From: an uncultured Candidatus Saccharibacteria bacterium
GTDB lineage: Bacteria; Patescibacteriota; Saccharimonadia; Saccharimonadales; HK-STAS-PATE-42
Reading direction: 5' to 3'
Length of the DNA: 64,000 nucleotides
Assembly (NCBI GenBank): GCA_937871805.1
Contig: CALMQB010000002.1
Location: forward strand, 496,001-560,000
Under the pieces are notes generated by a model. The model was not told the DNA's origin. It did not search any database and saw only the letters and a list, made by a program, of their open reading frames with translations. The position numbers were made by a program, and so were the translations under genes. The stretch's first letter is position 1; every line of letters starts with the position of its first letter. Of the stretch, positions 53,534 through 61,001 are shown piece by piece.

Positions 53534-54040
53534 ATGGTAAATGACACACTAAAGATCGAAGGCGGGGGCTCCACCTCAAAGGGTTATAAAAAAGTTGTCG
53601 ACGTTTCAAGAAAGCACTGGGTGGCATTAGATAGGGCTGGACTTTTTGGTAGCTTGGCTGTTCTAATCTTAGTTTTAGGACTAAAGTTCAATTTAAGACC
53701 AGAGATAATGCTATTTTTAGTCTCTATTTTTGGATTGTTTTGTTTTGGGCAACTCGTCTCCTGGTGGTTTAGCCTGACAGTTTTAACTAATAGTGGTCTG
53801 GAAATAATTAACCAGAAAGGTCTATTCCGTCGTTCTGTGGTGGATATTCCATTTGAAAGTATAATTAATACAAACTATGTAACAAATGGGGTGCTGCAGG
53901 CTCTTTTAGGATTTGGTACAATTGTTATACAGACGCAATCTGGGGATGCAGTTTTAGAAAAGATGTCCAGGCCCGCCAAAAGGCATGATGTTATTGTGGC
54001 GAACTACGATAAATTTAGAGGTTTTGAAAAAGATGAATAA
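53534..54040 (+). CDS. Bacterial PH-domain membrane protein
   Basis: A 168-residue protein with two closely spaced membrane helices (~residues 35-80) and a beta-rich C-terminal domain with GLEIINQKGLFRRSVVDIPFESIINTNYV, matching the bPH_2 pattern (YdbS/YdbT type). Function unknown in general. It overlaps the next gene by 8 bases. Confidence 0.8.
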   Translation: MVNDTLKIEGGGSTSKGYKKVVDVSRKHWVALDRAGLFGSLAVLILVLGLKFNLRPEIMLFLVSIFGLFCFGQLVSWWFSLTVLTNSGLEIINQKGLFRRSVVDIPFESIINTNYVTNGVLQALLGFGTIVIQTQSGDAVLEKMSRPAKRHDVIVANYDKFRGFEKDE

Positions 54041-55187
54041 GATTAATGAGAGCGCCAGAAGAATTGCCAGAAAGTCGAGGCTACATACCTTAGAAAAAGA
54101 GACTAGAAAGGTGGGCAACGTTAAATCTAAAAAGCTTGTTAGGCCGGCTGACGATGCTCAAATCGAGGAAGCTTTGAAGGTACATCGGGAGCAGGCTTTG
54201 AAAAGGGGTAGAAAGCACAAGAAACCCTTAAAAAGAGCGCGTTTTAGTGTAATGCTAGGATCTTTTGCCTTCGTGATTACTTTAGTAATTATCTTCTTTG
54301 CGTATGGATTCTTTCTTTTACAAAATAGACAAAGTTACAGCAATTTGGCCTATGGAGTATCTAGGCTAACTCCTTATAATGCAAGTGTGGTGGATGGTGA
54401 GAAAGTTTCTTATGAGGATTACCTATTCATTCTCAAGCAGAACGTGCATTACTTGGTAGAATTTGATGGAGTCGGCGCTGAGAAAATTGATGTTAGCACT
54501 GAAGATGGTCATAAGATTATCGAGCAAAAGAAAATAGAAGCTTTGAATCAGGCAGAGGGCTATGCTTTTGTAAGGAAACAGGCTAGGGAAATGAATATTA
54601 AAATAAGCAAGGAAGAAGTGGATAAAGAAATCGACCAGCTCCTTGAATACCGAGGGAACTCTAGCCGAGAAGAGCTTTCCATAATCTTAAAAGCACACTA
54701 TGGTTGGACTTTTGGAGATTATGAGAGATTTTATGAAAAGGTTCTCTTAAAACGAAAAGTGCTTTCTGCCTTAGACCAAGAATCTAAAAGTAAAGTTCAA
54801 GCCGCAGAGACTAGGCTTAAAGATGGTGCAGATTTTGCCGTATTGGCTACTGAAACTTCGGATTCAGACCTAGGCATATTTTCAAATGGGGCTGTGGCTA
54901 GAATGAACCTGAAGACGAATGGTCCGAATTTTAGCTATACGATTTTGGAGGTTCTAAAAAGTCTAAAAGAGGGTGAAGTCTCTACTGTCACCACAACTAA
55001 TGATGCTTTTTATATTCTTAAAAACGTAAAAACTTACTCTGAGGATGAGCGAGACGTTCAAGTTATAAAGCTAAGCTTTAAGCCAATTGATATCTATTTG
55101 GAGAAGCTCGATTCTGATGGGATGATAAAGCGCAACCTTAAGTTTAAAGAAGCAGAGAAAGACTTGGTCAGAGGCTCTGATCGGTAA
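54033..55187 (+). CDS. SurA/PrsA-like parvulin-type chaperone
   Basis: About 384 residues from the ATG at 54033, which overlaps the previous gene; the upstream in-frame start at 53985 is within it and less likely. A basic N-terminal 85 residues, one membrane helix (~80-105), then a helical SurA-N-type region with INISKEEVDKEIDQLL-like pattern, and a parvulin-like domain (AETRLKDGADFAVLATETSDSD, LKEGEVSTVTTTNDAFYILK). It would assist folding of exported proteins on the cell surface. Confidence 0.82.
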   Translation: MNKINESARRIARKSRLHTLEKETRKVGNVKSKKLVRPADDAQIEEALKVHREQALKRGRKHKKPLKRARFSVMLGSFAFVITLVIIFFAYGFFLLQNRQSYSNLAYGVSRLTPYNASVVDGEKVSYEDYLFILKQNVHYLVEFDGVGAEKIDVSTEDGHKIIEQKKIEALNQAEGYAFVRKQAREMNIKISKEEVDKEIDQLLEYRGNSSREELSIILKAHYGWTFGDYERFYEKVLLKRKVLSALDQESKSKVQAAETRLKDGADFAVLATETSDSDLGIFSNGAVARMNLKTNGPNFSYTILEVLKSLKEGEVSTVTTTNDAFYILKNVKTYSEDERDVQVIKLSFKPIDIYLEKLDSDGMIKRNLKFKEAEKDLVRGSDR

Positions 55188-55237
55188 TCCGTGGGGTGCT
55201 GGGGTTGGTTTTACAAGTTCAGTTTAGGTCCTTATGC

Positions 55238-55243
55238 TATAAT
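55238..55243 (+). promoter_or_regulatory. Extended -10 upstream of tRNA-Asp
   Basis: TATAAT at 55238-55243 preceded by TATGC, the extended -10 recurring in this window. The tRNA begins about 40 bases downstream after an AAACTTAA-type word at 55274. Confidence 0.55.
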
Positions 55244-55284
55244 TGTTTTTTACGTAGACTGTACTTTTTTAAGTTAAGTTTAAT

Positions 55285-55360
55285 GGGCTCGTGGTGTAGT
55301 GGTTAACATGCCTCCCTGTCACGGAGGAGATCGCCAGTTCGAACCTGGTCGGGCCCGCCA
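55285..55360 (+). tRNA. tRNA-Asp (anticodon GTC), integration site
   Basis: Acceptor GGGCTCG (55285-55291) pairs with CGGGCCC (55350-55356); the anticodon stem CCTCC/GGAGG encloses CTGTCAC with anticodon GTC at 55318-55320; T-loop TTCGAAC and encoded CCA at 55358-55360. A serine recombinase gene on the other strand runs into it, marking it as the likely insertion point of the element that follows. Confidence 0.95.
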
Positions 55361-56872
55361 ATCCGTACTTCGGTTGCTTACATGCAACAAATCAAGTGGT
55401 TTTCTAGGTGTTAGAGTCACTTTTTTATTGCCCAAATACCAGTTCGATCCTATGAATATCATGAGTTGTCGCTTTTCTTGGTCACTTGCGTCTTGGAACA
55501 CTTCTCCAAGGTTAATTACGCTGGAAAACGTTTCTTTTGCTAGTTCTAGCCACCTGCTGGCATCTGTTCCGGAATCTTCAAGGAGTTGGCTAGTTCTAGC
55601 TATGGTTTCTTCATGTTTCGCGGCCCTAAGCTTATAGCGTTCGTCAGTTATGGTCCCGCTTTCCAGCTTATCGTCCAACGTGTCTAATGCCACTTGAGCC
55701 TGCCTCATGTCTTTAAGCCAGAGTGGCTTAAAGCGGATGCGTTCTTTAACGAACTCGTTATAGTGCTGTTCCAGCCAGCGTGAACATTCTTTGCCGTCTG
55801 CTTCACTAATCTCAAACTCTTGCATATGAGACAGCACCTCTTCTTCTACACGTTGGTTTGACAGCTGTTGCTCTGCGCACTTAATTTTTTTGTTCTTTTT
55901 GGTGCATGTATAAAAGATGTACTCAGCTTCGCTACCATTGGCTAACTTCTTTGGCTTAGTATATGCAGTGATATTGAACTTGCATGTTTGGCAAAGCATT
56001 AAGCCTTTATAGATGTAGTACCTCCCCGAGGTTGTGCTGGGGCGTTTATTTGAGCTTTTCCTCCATCCCATGGCAATCTGCACCTTATCGTAGAGCTCAA
56101 CAGATATTAGTGGCTTGTATGTCCCTTGATGCCATTCGTCACCACCGTATTTGAAAACGCCGGTGTAAAGTCGACGTTTCAACATATCCGAAAGGGTGGC
56201 CTTGCTTAGCTCTTTACCTCTACGGGATCTCAAGCCTATATCTTTAGCATGTTTCCAGACATCAGTAAGGTTATTAGTCCCTGTACCGGCGAATTCAAAA
56301 CATTCAATAACTTGTTCTTCTCTTTCGGGGTCTGGTGTTATATTGCGTGTCTTTGGACCGAGGATCGAATTGATATAGCCTAAAGGTGCCGGTCCCGGAT
56401 ATTCTCCATGATTACGTTTTTCTACGAAACTGTCCCTTACTTGGTCACTCAGGTCATCGTTATTTTTCTTGGCGAATGTTAGCTCAATTGCTAGGAATGC
56501 TTTGTCTGTGGAGGTGTTTTTAAAAACCCGTCCTGGCGTATATATTGCCAGTAAGTCACCATCATCCATAAGCTGAATAATTTGTCCCGCATCAAATGCA
56601 TTACGACTTAAACGAGTGTGGTGCCAGACCGCGATATAACGTGCCTTACGGTTCTTAATATCTTTGATCATATCGTTGAATATAGGCCGTCCAGGTTTGT
56701 AGGCAGACCGCTCCTCTTCTGGCAGGTAAATAGGGTCTAAGCCGTTTTCACGGACTACTTCACGCGTGTTGCGGTTTTGCTTCTCTATAGAGTTGTATTG
56801 TCTGTCTTCGCGGTCCTGAGAACGACGAATGTAGACATAGCATTTTAACCTTGGTTGTTTTTCCATTACCAA
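55319..56872 (-). CDS. Large serine recombinase
   Basis: A 517-residue recombinase. The resolvase domain has VYIRRSQDREDRQYNSIEKQ near the start (Ser as nucleophile) and AVWHHTRLSRN (the Arg motif); then the Recombinase domain (~residues 160-260, GPAPLGYINSIL and LSDMLKRRLYTGVFKYGG), a zinc ribbon (residues ~295-340 with CQTC, CTKKNKKIKC), and a coiled coil near the end. It would mediate integration and excision at tRNA-Asp. The C-terminal 16 codons are antisense to the tRNA, and the stop TGA is inside it. Confidence 0.9.
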   Translation of the reverse strand: MVMEKQPRLKCYVYIRRSQDREDRQYNSIEKQNRNTREVVRENGLDPIYLPEEERSAYKPGRPIFNDMIKDIKNRKARYIAVWHHTRLSRNAFDAGQIIQLMDDGDLLAIYTPGRVFKNTSTDKAFLAIELTFAKKNNDDLSDQVRDSFVEKRNHGEYPGPAPLGYINSILGPKTRNITPDPEREEQVIECFEFAGTGTNNLTDVWKHAKDIGLRSRRGKELSKATLSDMLKRRLYTGVFKYGGDEWHQGTYKPLISVELYDKVQIAMGWRKSSNKRPSTTSGRYYIYKGLMLCQTCKFNITAYTKPKKLANGSEAEYIFYTCTKKNKKIKCAEQQLSNQRVEEEVLSHMQEFEISEADGKECSRWLEQHYNEFVKERIRFKPLWLKDMRQAQVALDTLDDKLESGTITDERYKLRAAKHEETIARTSQLLEDSGTDASRWLELAKETFSSVINLGEVFQDASDQEKRQLMIFIGSNWYLGNKKVTLTPRKPLDLLHVSNRSTDWRARPGSNWRSPP

Positions 56873-57147
56873 ATATCCTCCGTTGAATTCTGCCGTATAG
56901 GACTGATATTATCAACCAAGGATATTTGGTCTGCTACGACTTTCTTTTGTTGTTCTTGGTTACCATATCTTGAGTCACTGTAGCCAAGGGTGTGGCCGTA
57001 CTTCTTGCGATATTTTATATCTACAATAAGCTCCAGAAGCCTAAATAATGTTTGGGCTTCTGTAGAGAAACTGGTTACTGTTTTATTGTTTTTCTTTATG
57101 AGAGACGATACAGAACTGTACCGTCTAGGGTTATTTGAACGGGGCAT
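56866..57147 (-). CDS. Small hypothetical protein upstream of the recombinase
   Basis: A 93-residue basic protein from the ATG at 57147, ending by overlap with the recombinase start. No motif recognised. It lies between a palindrome (57164-57176) and the recombinase, the position of a recombination directionality factor or small regulator; this is inference. Confidence 0.55.
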   Translation of the reverse strand: MPRSNNPRRYSSVSSLIKKNNKTVTSFSTEAQTLFRLLELIVDIKYRKKYGHTLGYSDSRYGNQEQQKKVVADQISLVDNISPIRQNSTEDIW

Positions 57148-57161
57148 TATACATGACCTTC

Positions 57162-57178
57162 TAGAGTCTAAGACTCCA
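57162..57178. promoter_or_regulatory. Palindrome before recombinase operon
   Basis: AGTCTAAGACT centred near 57170, with GAGTCT and AGACTC arms on the minus strand. It precedes the small gene and recombinase and could be an operator. Confidence 0.35.
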
Positions 57179-57249
57179 AGTTAGTCGCATGTAAGCCCGT
57201 TTTTAACCGAGTCCGTATCTCGTTACTACTTACAATCCTATATTCCACA

Positions 57250-57425
57250 ACCGATTCTGCTAGGCGGGACGTCGTTCCGCACAGAATAGAAGATTACGAT
57301 GATTAATAATAAGTAGGTGCATGTGTTGGTGCCACGGCGGACGTTAACACGTTTATTTTACCGAATTTGTTAAGCGGTTCGTTGCGCCGCGCAGATTGTG
57401 AGATTATGATCTTTAACTTCACCTG
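57250..57425 (+). ncRNA. Two tandem structured units, candidate RNA
   Basis: Two imperfect copies 110 bases apart (units beginning ACCGA at 57250 and 57360). Unit 1: ATTCTG (57254-57259) pairs with CAGAAT (57282-57287) around GCGGGAC/GTTCCGC (57264-57270/57274-57280). Unit 2: AATTTG pairs with CAGATT around GCGG/CCGC. The differing stem positions stay paired (T-A becomes A-T, C-G becomes U-G), which argues for conserved structure in a plus-strand RNA. The region has no convincing ORF. No known family recognised. Confidence 0.45.
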
Positions 57426-57491
57426 CGTTAGCACCTTTTTGGGTTCTAATACTTTTCATAATACAAAGCACAACCGTTACTGTCAATATTC

Positions 57492-57959
57492 TTATTGCTG
57501 ATCAACGGGACCGTAGACAACTTGACCACTAATGGCTAGGTTATGAAGGGTGATATCCTTCTCTGTGCCACTTACTGAACAGACGAATAGAATGTTCTCG
57601 TTGCTTTCTTTATTCTCACCAACCCACTGGAAGTCGTAGATAGCATTTCCGTTAGAGGCTTTGGTTCCACTTTTGTTATATTGAGCATTATACGCAGTGA
57701 CCTTGATGATGCTAGTTTTATCTAGATCAATATACTTACCCAGAAGGGCTGCATCTTGGCAGTATTTCTCAGCAGCATTTTGAGATACTTGTTTAACTTC
57801 GATTTCGGAACTAACTTGTTCTTGGTTAGCTTCAGTCTTTGGTTGTTCTGTTTTGCTAGCGCCTGAAGCACTAACTACTGAGATTAAGATTATTAGTCCT
57901 AAAATTCCTGTTAGTATCTTGTGGCGTCTAAACCAGTTGCCTTGTTTTAGTTCTTTCAT
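57492..57959 (-). CDS. Membrane-anchored small protein in mobile element
   Basis: A 155-residue protein with one N-terminal membrane helix (~residues 15-35), a Gln/Glu/Ser-rich linker and a C-terminal domain with two cysteines (YCQDA and LFVCSV) that could form a disulfide outside the membrane. It has a strong AGGAGG ribosome site spaced 5 bases from the ATG, and sits behind a structured, terminator-ended leader at 58002-58121, so expression may be controlled. Family not recognised. Confidence 0.7.
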   Translation of the reverse strand: MKELKQGNWFRRHKILTGILGLIILISVVSASGASKTEQPKTEANQEQVSSEIEVKQVSQNAAEKYCQDAALLGKYIDLDKTSIIKVTAYNAQYNKSGTKASNGNAIYDFQWVGENKESNENILFVCSVSGTEKDITLHNLAISGQVVYGPVDQQ

Positions 57960-58001
57960 ATATAACCTCCTTTGGTTTTTTAATTACCGCAGGAAGTCCA
58001 T

Positions 58002-58121
58002 AAAAAAGGACGACCCGCAGGTCGTCTAAAACCGATACCAGCTTGCGCTTAATACCTTTACGCGAGTCGCCCTTTCAAAAGCACAAACACGCGTATGCGA
58101 TATAGACATCGGTTTTAGACA
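58002..58121 (-). ncRNA. Structured leader or small RNA with intrinsic terminator
   Basis: On the minus strand: an extended -10 (TGC-TATAAT, 58133-58128), then an RNA starting near 58121 whose first bases GTCTAAAACCGAT (58120-58108) pair perfectly with ATCGGTTTTAGAC (58036-58024), enclosing about 70 bases. Directly after it, GACGACC/GGTCGTC (58026-58020/58015-58009) plus six T forms a terminator. The closing stem and the terminator share three bases, so they compete. The gene at 57959 starts 43 bases further on. This is riboswitch-like, or a stand-alone RNA; no known family recognised. Confidence 0.5.
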
Positions 58122-58152
58122 AGGCTAATTATAGCATCAGGGCTTAAAGATA

Positions 58153-58158
58153 TATAAT
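58153..58158 (+). promoter_or_regulatory. -10 element of the 58.2-kb gene
   Basis: TATAAT with 7 bases to the ATG at 58166; an AGGGAGA ribosome-site-like stretch lies between. Confidence 0.5.
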
Positions 58159-58165
58159 AGGGAGA

Positions 58166-59014
58166 ATGGGACTTTGGGAAAAATACAAGAAAGAGCAAGA
58201 GGAGGCACCTCTCATAGAGGGGGTTGCCCAGTCTATGGTCCCACTTTTAGCAGACTGGTTGTATGGAGTAGTGGAATCAAGGTATTTTGAGCCCTATCAA
58301 TTGGCGTGTGACATTCAAAACCGGTTCAGGATTAATGATATTGCAATTCCTCAACGCAGACCAAATAACTATATTGAGCCGACTAATGAATGGAAGTTGC
58401 TGACTTTCTTGATGATGATTGCTGATAAAAATAGTAAGTTGTTTTTTGTAGTAATTGATTATGTGTTACAAAAAGTTCCAAGTTCGTATAGTTCCAAGTT
58501 GAAGGAAATATTAGATGATGCAAGGCATAAGTATCAGGTGCAAATTATTGATGGACAGGCCACTATTGTCGAGAGGATTACTAAAGAGGAGATAGAACTA
58601 ATGGCAGACAAACTGAAAGGTGAAGAGACTTATGAAAGTGAGTTTCAAGACGCATTTAAAGAGCTCTATGGTCTTGATCCTAATTATACGAATTCGGCAC
58701 AAGAATCTTTTCAGGCTCTAGAATCGTTGCTAAAAACTTACATTGGTCCAAGGGGCGGTAATAATTTAGGGTCGTTACTTAATTGGCTTATAACGAATAA
58801 AAAGAAATGGGAATATACAGCTTATTCTAAGGATCAAGAAGATCCTGAATTACATATAGTATCAGTAATTGATTATATTAATAAGTCTTTTAGGGCGGTA
58901 AAGCATGGACAAGTTGATTCAAAGTTGAAAATTGAAAAGCATCATGCTGAAGTAATTCTTAGGTACGTATGTATTCTAATTTTTGAGTTTGAGAATAATA
59001 TTAAGCTAAGGTGA
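58166..59014 (+). CDS. HEPN/Abi-like C-terminal domain protein
   Basis: A 282-residue protein. The last ~110 residues (SAQESFQALESLLKTYIG, NLGSLLNWLI, then FRAVKHG and EKHHAEVILRYVCILIFEF) follow the Abi-type C-terminal domain pattern, an alpha-helical HEPN-like domain with R-x3-H in FRAVKH. The N-terminal part has no recognised motif. In the same element are an HNH nuclease and another HEPN-like gene, hence a possible phage-defence role (inference). Ends in TGA with a backup TAA 27 bases on. Confidence 0.6.
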   Translation: MGLWEKYKKEQEEAPLIEGVAQSMVPLLADWLYGVVESRYFEPYQLACDIQNRFRINDIAIPQRRPNNYIEPTNEWKLLTFLMMIADKNSKLFFVVIDYVLQKVPSSYSSKLKEILDDARHKYQVQIIDGQATIVERITKEEIELMADKLKGEETYESEFQDAFKELYGLDPNYTNSAQESFQALESLLKTYIGPRGGNNLGSLLNWLITNKKKWEYTAYSKDQEDPELHIVSVIDYINKSFRAVKHGQVDSKLKIEKHHAEVILRYVCILIFEFENNIKLR

Positions 59015-59103
59015 TTGGCTAATTTCCACTCATTTTACTAATCAGCATTTTTACTTTTTTTTGACACGCGAAAATAAGCCCACTCACCGCGCTTGGCAGT
59101 TAA

Positions 59104-59140
59104 CAGGGGAGAGGTATATACCCTCCCCCCTTGTTTTATT
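59104..59140 (+). terminator. Rho-independent terminator
   Basis: GGGGAGAGG (59106-59114) and CCCTCCCC (59121-59128) form an 8-pair stem with one bulge and a TATATA loop, followed by TTGTTTTATT. It closes the HEPN-like gene and shows that the HNH gene must start after it. Confidence 0.75.
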
Positions 59141-59196
59141 CTAGAAAAGATCATATTAAGATAAAAAGAAGTGTTTTTTATATACTAAAACCATAT

Positions 59197-59520
59197 ATGG
59201 CTGCAGTACGTAAGAAAAGCACACGAAGGGATCCTCGTAAGAGACATGGCCAGCTACGTGCAATAATGCGAAAGCGTGTCTTTGATTGTTATGAGTCTTG
59301 TGGGATCTGTGGCCATCCAGTCGATAAGACTCTAGTTAAAGGTTTACCACTCTCACCTGAGATAGATGAGATCATACCTGTATCTAGAGGAGGTAGTCCA
59401 TACGACTTCGAGAACCTTCAGCTAGCTCACCGCAGTTGTAACCGCAAGAAGGGTTCTAAGATGCTTGGCGAGGGAGAACTATCAGACGAGTACCTGCTGC
59501 CTACCTCTAGGGCTTGGTAG
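59197..59520 (+). CDS. HNH endonuclease
   Basis: About 107 residues from the ATG at 59197, preferred because TATACT at 59181-59186 is 10 bases upstream and the longer start at 59131 lies inside the terminator tail. The HNH fold shows CGICGHPV (zinc/HNH N-terminal Cys pair), EIDEIIPVSRGGSPYDFENLQLAHRSCNRKKGSK (E-I-D-E-I-x-P and N-x-x-x-x-H-x-x-C-N motifs). The start is rich in Arg/Lys for DNA binding. It may be the element's nuclease or a defence effector. Confidence 0.85.
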   Translation: MAAVRKKSTRRDPRKRHGQLRAIMRKRVFDCYESCGICGHPVDKTLVKGLPLSPEIDEIIPVSRGGSPYDFENLQLAHRSCNRKKGSKMLGEGELSDEYLLPTSRAW

Positions 59521-59611
59521 GTATATCGATTCCCTTAGAGTAGAGCCTGCCACTTGATTTTATGTATCTCATGTGTTACTATATGAGGTATTCTTTTATC
59601 TAAAAACAAAA

Positions 59612-60172
59612 ATGGCAAAAAAAGAAAAGACCGGGCAAGCACGAGGATATAAACCTCGGTTTAGCTTCATAAAAACGAAAGAGGACTCCATAAGGGATGT
59701 AACCTTGAGAGCTGGTGCTTGGGGCGCCGCTTCTGCCGCTTCACTTGTATCACAGAGTGGGGCAAGCGACATGGTAAGAAATATTATTCCAGAACCTTTT
59801 GATCTAATGGATCATGCGGGCAACCTTGCACCTTCAATGATGGTGGGTGTCGGTGTGACATATCTGTCTGCCTTATTGGGTACTAAATTCAGTAATACGC
59901 CTAAAGCAGTTAGGAGATTTGCAATGGCAATAGGTGGGACTGCGGTTGTTGCCGCCAACCTATTAGTGGAAACAAAGTATGGTCTAAATATTTATTCCGC
60001 CGTTAACAATAATACGACTCCTGATGTTTTAGACATAGCTTATGGTGTTGGTGCTGGGGTTCTCGCTTCCAGCTTAGTAAGTATAGTGCCTGTAGAAGAT
60101 GGTAAAGAGATGCAGTCTAAGGGTGACGATAGGCCACTCCGAATCGACTCAGTTCCTGTGTGGCACTCATAA
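59612..60172 (+). CDS. Small-residue-rich membrane protein
   Basis: About 186 residues from the ATG at 59612 (an upstream TTG start at 59573 is weaker). Four hydrophobic, Ala/Gly/Ser-rich segments from residue ~35 to ~165, with basic N-terminus and a short polar C-terminus. No motif seen. A 15-base sequence 49 bases upstream is shared with the next gene (59549 and 60203). Confidence 0.65.
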   Translation: MAKKEKTGQARGYKPRFSFIKTKEDSIRDVTLRAGAWGAASAASLVSQSGASDMVRNIIPEPFDLMDHAGNLAPSMMVGVGVTYLSALLGTKFSNTPKAVRRFAMAIGGTAVVAANLLVETKYGLNIYSAVNNNTTPDVLDIAYGVGAGVLASSLVSIVPVEDGKEMQSKGDDRPLRIDSVPVWHS

Positions 60173-60237
60173 AATAGTTCCATACCTCCAACGTTACGGT
60201 CCGCCAGTTGATTTTATTAGTTATCAGCATTGCCTAG

Positions 60238-60825
60238 ATGAATGAAGAAGACCGTGAACTCCTTGCAAGTGCGATTACGGGCACTTTTATATGGAATTTT
60301 AAAACAGGTGATAACATTGTCTACAACTTGGAGGTTATTGACAGGATCTACGAGTTAAATGACTCTGATGGTGGTCGTCAGAACATTTTAATAAAGCCTA
60401 TAGTAGTTCTTGGGGTCTCTGTTATTGAGTGTATCCTCTCGGATTTTGTTTATAGAGTTAGTGGCCGCGTCAGAGACCCCTTACCAATACTCACTGAAGA
60501 CCAGATTAAAGATTTTAAAACTAAGAAAAGAGATAAACTAGAGCACTACATTGCCGTTGCCAGGAAGCACAGCTTATTTGGTTTTGACGAGAGTCTTTGC
60601 TCAGATTTGCAAATATTAAGGATTGCAAGGAATAGAGTTCACATACAAAACTCAAAGGGTGATGGTCCAGTAGATGAGGGCGAACTGTTTACGCCAGAGC
60701 TTTTGAGGATGTTCGAAAAAATCTTCGAAGAAGTTTTGAAAACGATGATGGAAAAATTTCCTAGATGGACAGACTCGGACAATGGAATTAAATTTAAAGA
60801 ATTAGCTCTTCCATGGTCTGATTAG
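60238..60825 (+). CDS. HEPN-like protein
   Basis: A 195-residue soluble protein. It is helical and contains RIARNRVHI (R-N-x-x-H, the HEPN RNase motif) at about residue 130, with an adjacent YIAVARKH helix. HEPN domains are the toxic RNase parts of toxin-antitoxin and abortive-infection systems. The adjacent cargo has a second such protein at 58166. Nothing in the sequence proves toxicity. Confidence 0.6.
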   Translation: MNEEDRELLASAITGTFIWNFKTGDNIVYNLEVIDRIYELNDSDGGRQNILIKPIVVLGVSVIECILSDFVYRVSGRVRDPLPILTEDQIKDFKTKKRDKLEHYIAVARKHSLFGFDESLCSDLQILRIARNRVHIQNSKGDGPVDEGELFTPELLRMFEKIFEEVLKTMMEKFPRWTDSDNGIKFKELALPWSD

Positions 60826-60854
60826 CGACCACTTCTGTAAGCTTACTATGGCAT

Positions 60855-60877
60855 ATAGACAGTGTCTATGGTATAAT
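60855..60877 (+). promoter_or_regulatory. Promoter with overlapping operator palindrome before the ABC-F gene
   Basis: ATAGACA-G-TGTCTAT at 60855-60869 is a 7-base inverted repeat, immediately followed by TATAAT at 60872-60877. It occupies the spacer where a repressor would block RNA polymerase. Confidence 0.55.
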
Positions 60878-60883
60878 TATTGT

Positions 60884-61001
60884 TAAGTAAACATGCTTGG
60901 ATAACGTACATGATTTTAGAACAGAAATAGTTTTGCAGCTTTGCTAGGTCTTTAGCCTAGTTATTTGTAGCTGTAAATAAATACCCTAATAATTAAGTTT
61001 A
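60884..61001 (+). promoter_or_regulatory. Leader of ABC-F gene with two mini-ORFs and nested hairpin
   Basis: Contains ATG-CTT-GGA-TAA at 60893-60904, ATG...TAG of six codons at 60910-60930 (MILEQK), then a nested stem: CAGCT (60936-60940)/AGCTG (60969-60973) enclosing CTAGG (60944-60948)/CCTAG (60956-60960). The layout resembles ribosome-stalling attenuators of antibiotic-resistance ABC-F genes. Prediction only. Confidence 0.4.

Larger units (their letters stand above)
55319..60830. mobile_element. Serine-recombinase integrated element next to tRNA-Asp
   Basis: About 5.5 kb from the tRNA to about 60.8 kb, containing a large serine recombinase, a small upstream gene, structured RNAs, and cargo (a membrane protein, two HEPN-like proteins, an HNH nuclease, a second membrane protein). 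It has no AAACTTAA words, unlike the neighbours, and its genes use strong AGGAGG-type ribosome sites (57959). The right end is not defined: I found no clear direct repeat of the tRNA 3' end. Confidence 0.65.

Noticed and set aside
55299-55637. Forward ORF across tRNA-Asp and recombinase end
   Set aside because: It is the shadow of the tRNA and the antisense strand of the recombinase.
58024-58120. CRISPR repeat or tracrRNA (the stem contains GTTTTAGAC)
   Set aside because: Only one inverted pair, no spaced direct repeats and no cas genes in the window.
55319-60830. Direct repeat marking the right end of the element
   Set aside because: No second copy of the tRNA 3' end found by eye; serine recombinases need only a short core, so the end stays undefined.
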